9,140 nt of DNA from Pseudomonadota bacterium (GTDB lineage Bacteria; Pseudomonadota; Alphaproteobacteria; Acetobacterales; Acetobacteraceae): NCBI GenBank assembly GCA_021805485.1, contig JAJZFF010000137.1:1-9140 (forward strand), given 5' to 3'. Both the position numbers and the translations under genes were made by a program. The notes under the pieces were generated by a model, which was given only the letters and a program-made list of their open reading frames with translations, searched no databases and was not told where the DNA came from. This document shows positions 1 through 5,852 of this stretch, in pieces. Numbering within the stretch: the stretch's first letter is position 1; each line of letters opens with the position of its first letter.

Positions 1-60
1 GAACGGCCCCATGACGACGAGCTGGCAATCATTGCCAACGGTAAACGTGTTGTATGGCAT
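1..60 (-). CDS. Phage tail tube protein, N-terminal fragment (cut by window edge)
   Basis: Only the first 20 codons lie inside the window. They begin MPYNTFTVGNDCQLVVMG. A short polar start followed by a hydrophobic beta strand ending in G-P-F looks to me like the N-terminus of contractile-tail tube proteins. The tube is the inner cylinder of the tail and conducts DNA; its gene normally follows the sheath gene, as here. The start is well supported: a GAGG ribosome binding site at 67-70 sits 6 bases upstream and overlaps the sheath stop codon. The gap to the sheath gene is 8 bases. The identity rests on gene order plus 20 residues, so it is likely but not proven. Confidence 0.7.
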   Translation of the reverse strand, partial: MPYNTFTVGNDCQLVVMGPF

Positions 61-66
61 CTGCTA

Positions 67-70
67 CCTC
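67..70 (-). promoter_or_regulatory. Ribosome binding site of the tail tube gene, embedded in the sheath stop codon
   Basis: On the minus strand the sheath stop codon and the tube ribosome binding site share bases: TGAGG, then TAGCAG, then ATG. The spacing of 6 bases is suitable. It fixes the tube start at position 60 and suggests that ribosomes finishing the sheath can restart on the tube. Confidence 0.6.
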
Positions 71-1625
71 ACACCGTGCCCTGGGGCAGGGTCTGCTGGC
101 TGACCTGCACGGTCTGCCCGCCCTCGACATTGACGATGAACCGCTCGTTGATCGCCTGGTACTGCACCTGCACATCCGCCTGCACATAGCCAAGCCCGGT
201 GCGCGAAGGCGGATTGTTCGAGGCATCGCACACCACGGCGAAGGGCAGCGCCCCGTTGGTGGTGCCGAGCATGCCCTGGCCGAGCATCGTGTTCAGGAAG
301 GCCAGCAGCGTGCCGCGGATGCGGCGGAACAGCGTCTCGTTCACCAGCTGGCCGACGTACTGCCCCATCCCCGCCGACAGGGTGGCGGCGATGTAGTTGG
401 TCATGCGGGTATAGTTGTCCCCGTTGGTCGCACTGTCGGACGAGGCGTTGAACCCGCCGCGCACGCCCCAGAACGCCCCGCCCGGCTGCGGATTGGCGAT
501 CACGTCGATCCCGGCCGACATCAGCGCCGACAGATCGGCCGACGAATAGGTGCTGGTGGTGCCCGATGCGGCGCGCCCCGATTTCTGGCTGCCGACGACG
601 CCATAGAGCGGCTTGTTCAGCGAGCTCTGTTCCGGCGACAGATTGGCGAGCCGCCCGGCCACGAAACCCTGCGGCGACACCAGCCGGGTCATCCCGTTCG
701 CCTGGTCGTACCACCAGATCCAGTCGCCGAACATCACCTTGGCAGCATAGGAATCGATCCCCGCCGTCCGCTTCGCCGACACCGCATTGGCGATCGTGTC
801 GCCCGGCGGCCCGGCCAGGATCATGTAGCAGCCTTCCTCGAGGCCGAAGGCGACGGTCGGGCTCCACTGCGTCGGATCGTCGAGATCGGCCAGCACCGCG
901 ATCCCGCAGCCCTGCCCGCGCAGCGCATACATCCCGCTCCGCGGCAGCGTGTCCTGGCCCACGAGCGAGGCGGCGGTCAGCCCGCCGGCGCCGTCGCTGC
1001 CCGGCGTGCCGGCCGCGAACGGATAGACCCCCGTCACCGGCGGGGTCGACAACGTGCCGGCACTCGCCACCACCAGCTCGGAGGCGCCGCGCAGCGGCCC
1101 CGTCCCGGCATTCACCGCATTCGCCGCCGCCTGCCAGAACGCGGCTCCGGTGCCGGCGATGTTGTCGAACACCTCCGGCGTGCGCCCCGGCAGCGCCACG
1201 GTCAGCCGCCAGCTGTTCGCCGCCGACCCGGCCGAAACCGTCACCGTGATCGCGTTGCCGAGCGATCCGGTATGGAGCGCCGTCAGCGTCAGCGCGCCGA
1301 GAATGGAAACCGAGGCCGCGGCATCGGTGCCGTCGCTCACCCGCACGCAGCGGAAATTCGACGCCCCCTGCTGCACCGCCACGGCCACCGCCGTGCCCAT
1401 GTCGTATTGCCGCGCCATCACCGGCCCGAAGGATGCGGCATAGTCGCCCATCGAGCCGACGATCATCGGCTCGCCCACCGGCCCCCACGATGCCGAGCCG
1501 ACCACGCCGAGCACATCGGTCGGCACGCCGTTGAGCAGCAGCGTCTGCGGCGGCACGATCTGCACATAGAGGTCGGGAACGATCAGCGCCGTCGTGTTCA
1601 GCGCGCCTGCCTGCGATATCGGCAT
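69..1625 (-). CDS. Contractile tail sheath protein
   Basis: This 518-residue protein is the outer contractile cylinder of a myovirus-type tail; on contraction it drives the inner tube through the host envelope. Residues 33-67 carry the typical sheath N-terminal pattern, including GVVGSASWGPVGEP and then a stretch about an incoming value and Y-x-x-S-F-G. Residues 105-160 have the T-A-x-x-x-G-S-x-G-N beta-domain pattern followed by P-E-V-F-D-N-I. The C-terminal part (about 411-503) has the conserved helical segment with L-F-R-R-I-R-G and L-N-x-M-L, a V-C-D-A-S-N-N-P loop, and the strand V-Q-Y-Q-A-I-N-E-R-F-I-V. Length is normal for the family. The ATG at 1625 follows a GGAGG site at 1634-1638 with 8 bases spacing, inside the end of the preceding 45-codon gene. 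The gap to that gene is 3 bases. I am confident of the family. Confidence 0.93.
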   Translation of the reverse strand: MPISQAGALNTTALIVPDLYVQIVPPQTLLLNGVPTDVLGVVGSASWGPVGEPMIVGSMGDYAASFGPVMARQYDMGTAVAVAVQQGASNFRCVRVSDGTDAAASVSILGALTLTALHTGSLGNAITVTVSAGSAANSWRLTVALPGRTPEVFDNIAGTGAAFWQAAANAVNAGTGPLRGASELVVASAGTLSTPPVTGVYPFAAGTPGSDGAGGLTAASLVGQDTLPRSGMYALRGQGCGIAVLADLDDPTQWSPTVAFGLEEGCYMILAGPPGDTIANAVSAKRTAGIDSYAAKVMFGDWIWWYDQANGMTRLVSPQGFVAGRLANLSPEQSSLNKPLYGVVGSQKSGRAASGTTSTYSSADLSALMSAGIDVIANPQPGGAFWGVRGGFNASSDSATNGDNYTRMTNYIAATLSAGMGQYVGQLVNETLFRRIRGTLLAFLNTMLGQGMLGTTNGALPFAVVCDASNNPPSRTGLGYVQADVQVQYQAINERFIVNVEGGQTVQVSQQTLPQGTV

Positions 1626-1628
1626 GCC

Positions 1629-1766
1629 TCAGCCCTCCGCCACAACCCGCACGACCGACCCGGCCTGGGCGGACGCCAGCACGGCGTCGATCTTCGCCGC
1701 GTCGGTAATCGTGTCGCCCCGCCTGAAGCCCTCGAACGGCTTCACCACCACCAGTTTGATCTTCAT
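1629..1766 (-). CDS. Small conserved-looking phage protein (45 aa) upstream of the sheath
   Basis: A 45-codon gene fills most of the 151 bases between the preceding gene and the sheath. It starts MKIKLVVVKPFEGFRRGD and continues with T-I-T-D-A-A-K-I-D-A-V-L-A-S, ending V-V-R-V-V-A-E-G. This resembles small proteins I recall next to tail sheath genes, with a V-x-K-P-F/G-x-x-x-G-D-x-I-T-D core, but I know no assigned function. Support is good: a strong AAGGAG site at 1772-1777 with 5 bases spacing, overlapping the stop of the gene before, and the sheath ribosome binding site lies within its last codons. The strand-turn-strand-helix-strand pattern suggests a small compact fold. A role in tail assembly is inferred from position only. 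Confidence 0.75.
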   Translation of the reverse strand: MKIKLVVVKPFEGFRRGDTITDAAKIDAVLASAQAGSVVRVVAEG

Positions 1767-1771
1767 CGTCT

Positions 1772-1777
1772 CTCCTT
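1772..1777 (-). promoter_or_regulatory. Ribosome binding site of the 45-aa gene
   Basis: Minus-strand AAGGAG lies 5 bases before the ATG at 1766 and overlaps the TGA of the upstream gene. It is one of the best ribosome binding sites in the window and is the main argument that the 45-codon frame is translated. Confidence 0.65.
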
Positions 1778-2622
1778 CAGCCGGTCATGCCGGCGATGAA
1801 CGCGCCGTCCGCCGCGATCCCGCCGACCCCGAACAGCATGGCCGGCGTCGTCATCGCCTCGGTCGTCGGATATTCGGCGTCGTAAATGAGGTCCCGCCGG
1901 TACAGCCCGGCATCGATCGACTTGTCAGTGGTCTCGGCGCCCACAAAGCGCAGCCGCGCCGCCGCGCCATCGGCGAGGCCGATGAACTGCGGCGCCGCCA
2001 GCGCGGGGTCGATCACCGCCGTCGCCGCGTCCCGCGTCAGCGGGTCCGGGCACCACAGCGAAATCCGGAACGGCTGCACCTGGCGCTTGATCTCCCGCAG
2101 CGCGACGCCCCCGGCCACGACGCGGGCAATCAACCCGCGCGCCGCCGGCACGCTCAGCGTCGTCCCCGCGTAATTCACCAGCCACCCCGCCGCGCGCAGC
2201 AGGGCTGCGAGATTGCTCGCCACACTCGCCGGCGTGTCCCGGGCCTGCACCGCATAGGGAAAGATCGCGCCATCGACGGCGATGCCGGCGAGCTGCCCGG
2301 CCGCGCACTGCCCCGCGAACGTCGCCGCCATCCCCGCGACGCTGACCGACAGCGTCGCCGGCACCGGCGCGACCTCGATCCATTCGCGCGGATAGCGCGT
2401 CACGTTGCGCACGCCGCCCAGCTCCGCGAACACGCTCGCATGCATCACCCCGCGCGCCAGATCCGCCTCCAGCGCCGGCGCGTTCGGCATGCCGCGATAG
2501 ACCCGGCACGTCACCATCCCGTCCGGCCCGGCGATCGCCGATGCCGCCGCCGTTCCCGCCGGATAGGAAGCCGTCGCGATCAGCGAGACGATCGCGTTCT
2601 CGACATCCTGCTGCCCCGCCAT
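1777..2622 (-). CDS. Conserved phage neck protein, candidate tail terminator with an inserted beta domain
   Basis: This 281-residue protein has no name I can give with certainty. The N-terminal part (residues 4-80) has a helix D-V-E-N-A-I-V-S-L-I, then C-R-V-Y-R-G-M-P and a strand ending R-Y-P-R-E-W. The C-terminal part (about 178-255) has K-R-Q-V-Q-P-F-R-I-S-L-W-C-P, T-R-D-A-A-T-A-V-I-D, a short L-A-D-G strand and Y-R-R-D-L-I-Y-D-A-E-Y-x-T-T. That layout looks like tail-terminator or tail-completion proteins, which cap the tube and join it to the neck. Between them, about residues 88-172, lies a beta-rich segment with A-G-Q, V-D-G-x-x-F-P-Y-A-V-Q-A-R-D-T and a helix S-V-A-S-N-L-A-A-L-L, which looks like an insertion. 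The ATG shares one base with the preceding stop (TGATG), suggesting coupling; the ribosome binding site is weak. The frame stays open upstream to 3165, but that part reads as an alanine/arginine-rich shadow of the gene before. Confidence 0.8.
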   Translation of the reverse strand: MAGQQDVENAIVSLIATASYPAGTAAASAIAGPDGMVTCRVYRGMPNAPALEADLARGVMHASVFAELGGVRNVTRYPREWIEVAPVPATLSVSVAGMAATFAGQCAAGQLAGIAVDGAIFPYAVQARDTPASVASNLAALLRAAGWLVNYAGTTLSVPAARGLIARVVAGGVALREIKRQVQPFRISLWCPDPLTRDAATAVIDPALAAPQFIGLADGAAARLRFVGAETTDKSIDAGLYRRDLIYDAEYPTTEAMTTPAMLFGVGGIAADGAFIAGMTG

Positions 2623-3266
2623 CAGACGATGCTCGCCGAAAGCGCGAGCCGCCAGATCCCGCCGAACAGCTCCGCCTGGTCGATCACGAACTGCCGTCCG
2701 CGCGCATCGCGCACCACATCCGCCACGTCCGGCGCCAGCCCCTCCACCGCCGCCACGGCGGCGATGTAGCCCGGCGCGCGCGTGTCGTCCGGCAACCCGG
2801 CCTCGGCATGCGTGCCGCCCCGCGCCGGCAGCAGCGCCGCCGGAAATCCGGCGAATACGCCGCGCGCCCCGGCGCCGAGGATCGCGCCATAGGGGTTGAT
2901 CCCCGGCATCGCCTGCGCCGCCGGCCGCCAGGCCGACAGCGTCTCGTTGCAGCGCGCCCCCAGCACCGGCGCCGGCGGCTCGTTGCCGACCACCAGGAAC
3001 GTCCCGGCGGGCCCGACGACATAATCCCCCGTGCGCACATAGGCCTGGTCCAGCACGAGCTGCCGGTAGGGCAGCCCGAGCGGCGCCGGCCCGCGCACCG
3101 AGCCCGATACCGGCAGCACCAGCACGCCCAGCCGCACCAGCCGGTTCGCCGCGACGATCGGGCACGCCCCGTCGCGCGGCCGGTAGGCATCGCAGATCAC
3201 GCCCGCCTTGCGCGCGGCCATGCCGCCGCCGAAGGCGATCCGGTCCGCCAGCCGCGTTCCATCCAT
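2622..3266 (-). CDS. Conserved phage structural protein, candidate head-closure / neck protein
   Basis: This 214-residue protein starts MDGTRLADRIAFGGG. Its clearest conserved-looking segment is residues 76-115: Y-V-R-T-G-D-Y-V-V-G-P-A-G-T-F-L-V-V-G, then P-A-P-V-L-G-A-R-C-N-E-T and W-R-P. I recall similar text in unnamed proteins of tailed phages of proteobacteria. The C-terminus (183-214) has V-R-D-A-R-G-R-Q-F-V-I-D-Q-A and a final strand. The G-D-x-x-x-G-P-x-G-x-F pattern fits a small beta barrel, as in head-closure (stopper) proteins, but that is inference from pattern and position between the adaptor-like and terminator-like genes. The start is supported by GAGG at 3272-3275 with 5 bases spacing, overlapping the previous stop codon. 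The stop overlaps the next start by one base. A second in-frame ATG at codon 16 is less likely. Confidence 0.78.
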   Translation of the reverse strand: MDGTRLADRIAFGGGMAARKAGVICDAYRPRDGACPIVAANRLVRLGVLVLPVSGSVRGPAPLGLPYRQLVLDQAYVRTGDYVVGPAGTFLVVGNEPPAPVLGARCNETLSAWRPAAQAMPGINPYGAILGAGARGVFAGFPAALLPARGGTHAEAGLPDDTRAPGYIAAVAAVEGLAPDVADVVRDARGRQFVIDQAELFGGIWRLALSASIV

Positions 3267-3273
3267 GAAGACC

Positions 3274-3681
3274 TCAAACGATCAGGGTGATGCCATCCGA
3301 GGGGCCGAGCGCCGGCCCCGCCGGCAGGCCGAGAAAGCCGCACAGCCGCCGCCGCCACTGGTCGAACAGGGCGGCGCGGTCGCGCACCTCGTTGGCGTTG
3401 TGCTGCCAGCCCGCGGCCGCCTCGGTATCGAGATTGCCGCTCGCCTCCGGAATCGCGACCTCCAGCGCGGCAAGGGTGGCGAGGTAGTTCACCACCACCG
3501 CCACCTCTTCCGGCGCCAGGTTGTTCATCCGGTATTCGAGCGTGCCGTAGGCCTGGAAGAACCGCCAGGACTGGAATCCCGCCGCCCCGGCGCCATAGGC
3601 CGGATAGCCGCAGAACCGCCGCACATCGACCTTCTGCGCCTCGCTCAGCATGCCGGGCGCGCTCGAAACACTGCCCGACAT
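3274..3681 (-). CDS. Conserved phage protein, candidate head-completion / adaptor protein
   Basis: This 135-residue protein is mostly helical. It contains L-S-E-A-Q-K-V-D-V-R-R-F-C-G-Y-P-A-Y-G at 12-30, a long central helical region (47-75) with Y-R-M-N-N-L-A-P-E-E-V-A-V-V, and a C-terminal helix R-D-R-A-A-L-F-D-Q-W-R-R-R-L-C-G-F-L-G-L-P. I cannot name it. Small helical proteins in this position after the coat genes are often adaptors that bind the portal ring, so that role is inferred. I chose the ATG at 3681, one base after the TGA of the upstream gene. The frame stays open to 3747, but those 22 extra codons overlap the upstream gene and read as an arginine/serine/proline-rich shadow. An internal ATG at codon 11 is an alternative. 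There is no strong ribosome binding site, so translation probably depends on coupling. Confidence 0.78.
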   Translation of the reverse strand: MSGSVSSAPGMLSEAQKVDVRRFCGYPAYGAGAAGFQSWRFFQAYGTLEYRMNNLAPEEVAVVVNYLATLAALEVAIPEASGNLDTEAAAGWQHNANEVRDRAALFDQWRRRLCGFLGLPAGPALGPSDGITLIV

Positions 3682-3682
3682 A

Positions 3683-3991
3683 TCAGTAGACCGAGCCGTC
3701 GCCGCGGGTGAAATAGACCGTGCCGGTGCCCGAGGCGAGCACGGCACTCGCCTCGCTCACCAACCGCCCGGCATCGATCAGCATGCGCCCGCCCGGCGGC
3801 ACCGGCGTATCGGCCGTGCTCGCCGGGCTCATGCCGGCTGTGCCGAGCCGCACGAACGCGACCGCGGCCGCGGCGTTGTAGACGAGCAGGCTCGACCCGC
3901 CGCCGGCAAGCGGGGTCGAGGCCGCGCTGGTCGAGGCCGCGACCGCCGCGGTGCCGGACGGCCTGAAGGGAAGCGAGGACCCGATTGACAT
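3683..3991 (-). CDS. Small beta-rich phage protein, candidate capsid decoration or spike-like protein
   Basis: This 102-residue protein has a low-complexity alanine/serine/threonine-rich start (residues 1-33), then S-L-L-V-Y-N-A-A-A-A-V-A-F-V-R-L-G, T-P-V-P-P-G-G-R-M-L-I-D, and an ending G-T-G-T-V-Y-F-T-R-G-D-G. The alternation of strands, the P-P-G turn and the closing T-V-Y-x-T-x-G-x-G strand are features I associate with small beta-sandwich proteins common in proteobacterial phages, usually left unnamed. Its place directly after the major capsid gene is where decoration proteins are often found. That is a positional inference. A very strong GAGGAGGG site at 3999-4006 precedes the ATG, consistent with a protein needed in many copies. 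The gap to the capsid stop is 13 bases. Confidence 0.8.
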   Translation of the reverse strand: MSIGSSLPFRPSGTAAVAASTSAASTPLAGGGSSLLVYNAAAAVAFVRLGTAGMSPASTADTPVPPGGRMLIDAGRLVSEASAVLASGTGTVYFTRGDGSVY

Positions 3992-3998
3992 GTTCGCG

Positions 3999-4006
3999 CC
4001 CTCCTC
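3999..4006 (-). promoter_or_regulatory. Strong ribosome binding site of the small beta-rich gene, overlapping the capsid stop
   Basis: Minus-strand GAGGAGGG begins inside the capsid stop codon (TGAGGAGGG) and ends 7 bases before the ATG at 3991. It is the closest match to the full anti-Shine-Dalgarno complement in the window. Confidence 0.65.
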
Positions 4007-5327
4007 AGCCGATATGCTCGATCATCACCGCGCGCTTGAAGTTGGAATTGGTCGCGGTCGGGATCGTGTCCGGCGTCGTCGTGGTGTCGGACGGCGCGCA
4101 GAACCCGCCGATCCAGTACCAGGACTGGGCGATGATCTGCTGCAGCCGGTCGATCGGCTCGCGCGTGACCATGGCGACACCGTCGATGATATTCACCAGC
4201 GCATCCTTCGGCGCGACGTCTTCCGCGCCGATGCCGGCAAAATCCGCCTCGATCAGCGCGCCCTTGCCGCAAACGATCGGCCGGCGGATGTACAGCCCCG
4301 CCAGCGTGGGATGCGACTGCACATAGGCCTCGGTGGTGGTGATGAACCGCAGCCCAAGGAAATCGTTGACCATACCCTGGCGGAACACCGCGTTGCTCGA
4401 TGTGGCACCCTGGAACAGCTGCCGGAAATCCGGGTCGGCGAACAGCTGCCGCGCCGATACCGGATCAAGATAGCAGTTGTAGACACCGTCGATTTCCGGC
4501 ACCGCATTCTGCCGCAGCGTCGCCACCGCATCGAGCAGGGCGGACATCGTCAGCGTGTCGGTCGCCTGCAGCGCGCTGGCCGTCCCGACCCCCTGCGGCC
4601 GGACGATCGCGCTCGCCGTCGCGGCGCGCACCGCATTGCCGGCAGTGCCGTCGGACACGCTGACACTGCCCGAGAAGGTCAGGGTTCCCGAAATCCCGCC
4701 CGGCGCGGATGAAGCATTGTTGACATCCGGCGTCACACCGATAAGCGAATAGACATTCGAACCAACCGTTACCGTGAGCGGATAGCTCGCCGAAACCGCG
4801 GTCTGCACGCCGTTGACGAACACGGTGGCGAAGCCCCGGATGTCATCGATCTCGATGGTCGGCGCAGCACTCGCCAGCGTGGTGCTGACCCGCGTGTTGC
4901 CCCCGAAATACGGGGCGAACAGCGCGTTGCGCGCCAGCTCGTCAAGGCTGCGCGCCGCCTGCTCGCCATTGGTCGCGGCGTTCTGCAGGAACTGCGCGGC
5001 GATGCCGACACGGCTGGTCACCATGTTCAGGTCCTGCGTTGCCGCATAGAAATTCAGCGTCACGGTATACTGCTCGACACCCCAGCCCTGCGGCGTCAGC
5101 CCGTTATCGAGATTGGTGTTGGTCGCGGCGGCCAGCGGTGTGGTGACCGAGGGTTTCAGCCCGGCCCGGGTCTTGGTCAGCGTCTCGCCGATGCCGACGG
5201 CGAAGCTCTCGCGATCGGCCACCATCCGGTAGCCAAGCCGCGAGCGCAGCGCCTGCTCGAATTCACGCTCGAGGAAACCCTGCTGGATGATCGGTTGCAG
5301 CGAGGCGGGAAAATTGGAAATACCCAT
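4005..5327 (-). CDS. Major capsid protein, resembling the N4 gp56 family
   Basis: This 440-residue protein is the coat protein that forms the icosahedral shell. The N-terminal helix holds F-L-E-R-E-F-E-Q-A-L-R-S-R-L-G. A conserved-looking core follows: L-T-P-Q-G-W-G-V-E-Q-Y-T-V-T-L at 77-91, V-G-I-A-A-Q-F at 107-113, and S-L-D-E-L-A-R-N-A-L-F at 127-137 with F-G-G-N-T-R-V after it. C-terminal segments include Y-L-D-P-V-S-A-R-Q-L-F-A-D, G-L-R-F-I-T-T-T-E-A and I-I-A-Q-S-W-Y-W-I-G-G-F. This layout matches N4 gp56-type coat proteins by my reading; the exact family is less certain than the role. Residues about 155-235 form a beta-rich segment that looks inserted. The ATG at 5327 has an AAGGA site 7 bases upstream. 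There is no obvious maturation cleavage site. Confidence 0.85.
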   Translation of the reverse strand: MGISNFPASLQPIIQQGFLEREFEQALRSRLGYRMVADRESFAVGIGETLTKTRAGLKPSVTTPLAAATNTNLDNGLTPQGWGVEQYTVTLNFYAATQDLNMVTSRVGIAAQFLQNAATNGEQAARSLDELARNALFAPYFGGNTRVSTTLASAAPTIEIDDIRGFATVFVNGVQTAVSASYPLTVTVGSNVYSLIGVTPDVNNASSAPGGISGTLTFSGSVSVSDGTAGNAVRAATASAIVRPQGVGTASALQATDTLTMSALLDAVATLRQNAVPEIDGVYNCYLDPVSARQLFADPDFRQLFQGATSSNAVFRQGMVNDFLGLRFITTTEAYVQSHPTLAGLYIRRPIVCGKGALIEADFAGIGAEDVAPKDALVNIIDGVAMVTREPIDRLQQIIAQSWYWIGGFCAPSDTTTTPDTIPTATNSNFKRAVMIEHIG

Positions 5328-5334
5328 GTCGTGT

Positions 5335-5339
5335 TCCTT
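5335..5339 (-). promoter_or_regulatory. Ribosome binding site of the major capsid gene
   Basis: Minus-strand AAGGA (within AGAAGGA) lies 7 bases before the ATG at 5327 and decides the capsid start. It sits downstream of the leader stem-loop at 5357-5381 and is not sequestered by it. Confidence 0.65.
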
Positions 5340-5356
5340 CTGGGTAACGCAATTCG

Positions 5357-5381
5357 CCGCACTCCGACGCGCGGAGCACGG
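5357..5381 (-). promoter_or_regulatory. RNA stem-loop in the major capsid leader
   Basis: The minus-strand RNA can form a continuous 10-bp stem with a 5-base loop: left arm CCGTGCTCCG, loop CGCGT, right arm CGGAGTGCGG. Two of the pairs are G-U wobbles. The plus-strand RNA would have C-A mismatches at those two places, so the structure is favoured only in the transcript of the capsid operon. No T-run follows it, so it does not look like a standard intrinsic terminator. It ends about 30 bases before the capsid ATG. mRNA protection, a processing site, or control of capsid expression are possible roles. Confidence 0.45.
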
Positions 5382-5405
5382 TTGTCTGACAACGCGTTAA
5401 TTTAA
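5381..5405. repeat. Cluster of short palindromes in an AT-rich patch upstream of the capsid gene
   Basis: Three dyads follow one another: GTTGTC-T-GACAAC at 5381-5393 (6-bp arms, one central base), AACGCGTT at 5391-5398 (perfect), and TTAA-T-TTAA at 5397-5405 (perfect around one base). The last lies in one of the most AT-rich spots in an otherwise very GC-rich window, in the 99-base gap between the scaffold-like and capsid genes. A protein-binding site or part of a promoter is possible. I could not place convincing -35 and -10 elements. Confidence 0.35.
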
Positions 5406-5426
5406 TGAAAGCGGCTCGCGGCCGGC

Positions 5427-5852
5427 TCAGCCGCCGGCGCGGCGCAGCAGTTCGGCGCGCGCCGCACGCCACTCGGCCTCGCTCAGCTCGGTCGCATGGC
5501 GCGCGCGCGGCGGCTCCGCCCGTGGCACCGATGCCGTCGAAGACGACGACGGCGCGCCGAACAGCCAGGGCTTGTCCCGCTTCAGCTGCGCCATCAGCGC
5601 CGCCGCGTCCGGCGCCGCGCCGTCCTCCGCCGGCGCCATCACCGCCGGGTCGATCAGTCTCAGCCCGTCAAGATCGATCATGCCGGCCTTCACCGCCTCG
5701 GTCCTGAGTTCGGCCCGCCTCAGCCGCTCGGCATGTTCGCGCCGCAGCGCCTCCATCGCCTGCTCGGCCGCCATCGCCCTGGCCTGCCAGTCCTCCGGCG
5801 CCGCCTGCGGCTCGTCAGGCAGCCCCTCATGCTCCGCGAATTCGTCGCTCAT
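5427..5852 (-). CDS. Small scaffold-like protein (141 aa)
   Basis: This acidic-to-basic 141-residue protein lies between portal and major capsid, the usual place of a scaffolding protein. Residues 1-20 are acidic and rich in Glu/Pro. Residues 22-50 look like a coiled coil rich in Ala, Glu and Arg. Then comes E-A-V-K-A-G-M-I-D-L-D-G-L-R-L-I-D (52-68) and L-K-R-D-K-P-W-L-F-G (90-99), a pattern I associate with phage scaffold-type proteins. A Ser/Pro/Ala linker (101-120) leads to a charged C-terminal helix (123-139) that ends in L-L-R-R-A. Scaffolds of P22 type bind coat through a basic C-terminal helix, so this layout fits. The start overlaps the portal stop by 4 bases (ATGA), suggesting coupling. 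No protease motif is visible. The family is inferred, not certain. Confidence 0.75.
   Translation of the reverse strand: MSDEFAEHEGLPDEPQAAPEDWQARAMAAEQAMEALRREHAERLRRAELRTEAVKAGMIDLDGLRLIDPAVMAPAEDGAAPDAAALMAQLKRDKPWLFGAPSSSSTASVPRAEPPRARHATELSEAEWRAARAELLRRAGG

Noticed and set aside
64..1488. A 474-codon minus-strand frame overlapping the sheath in another phase
   Set aside because: Arg/Gly/Ala-rich with no family pattern, while the other phase gives a complete sheath protein.
54..1799. A 581-codon open frame on the plus strand opposite the sheath gene
   Set aside because: It is rich in Arg, His, Pro and Ala without domain-like pattern, lies entirely opposite the well-supported sheath and 45-residue genes, and is a typical by-product of GC-rich codon use.
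2623..3165. Upstream extension of the 281-residue neck protein to an ATG at 3165
   Set aside because: The added 181 codons overlap the 214-residue gene completely and are low-complexity Ala/Gly/Arg; the TGATG junction gives a better start.
3682..3747. 22-codon N-terminal extension of the 135-residue protein
   Set aside because: It overlaps the preceding gene and is Arg/Ser/Pro-rich; the ATG one base after the upstream stop fits the operon style.
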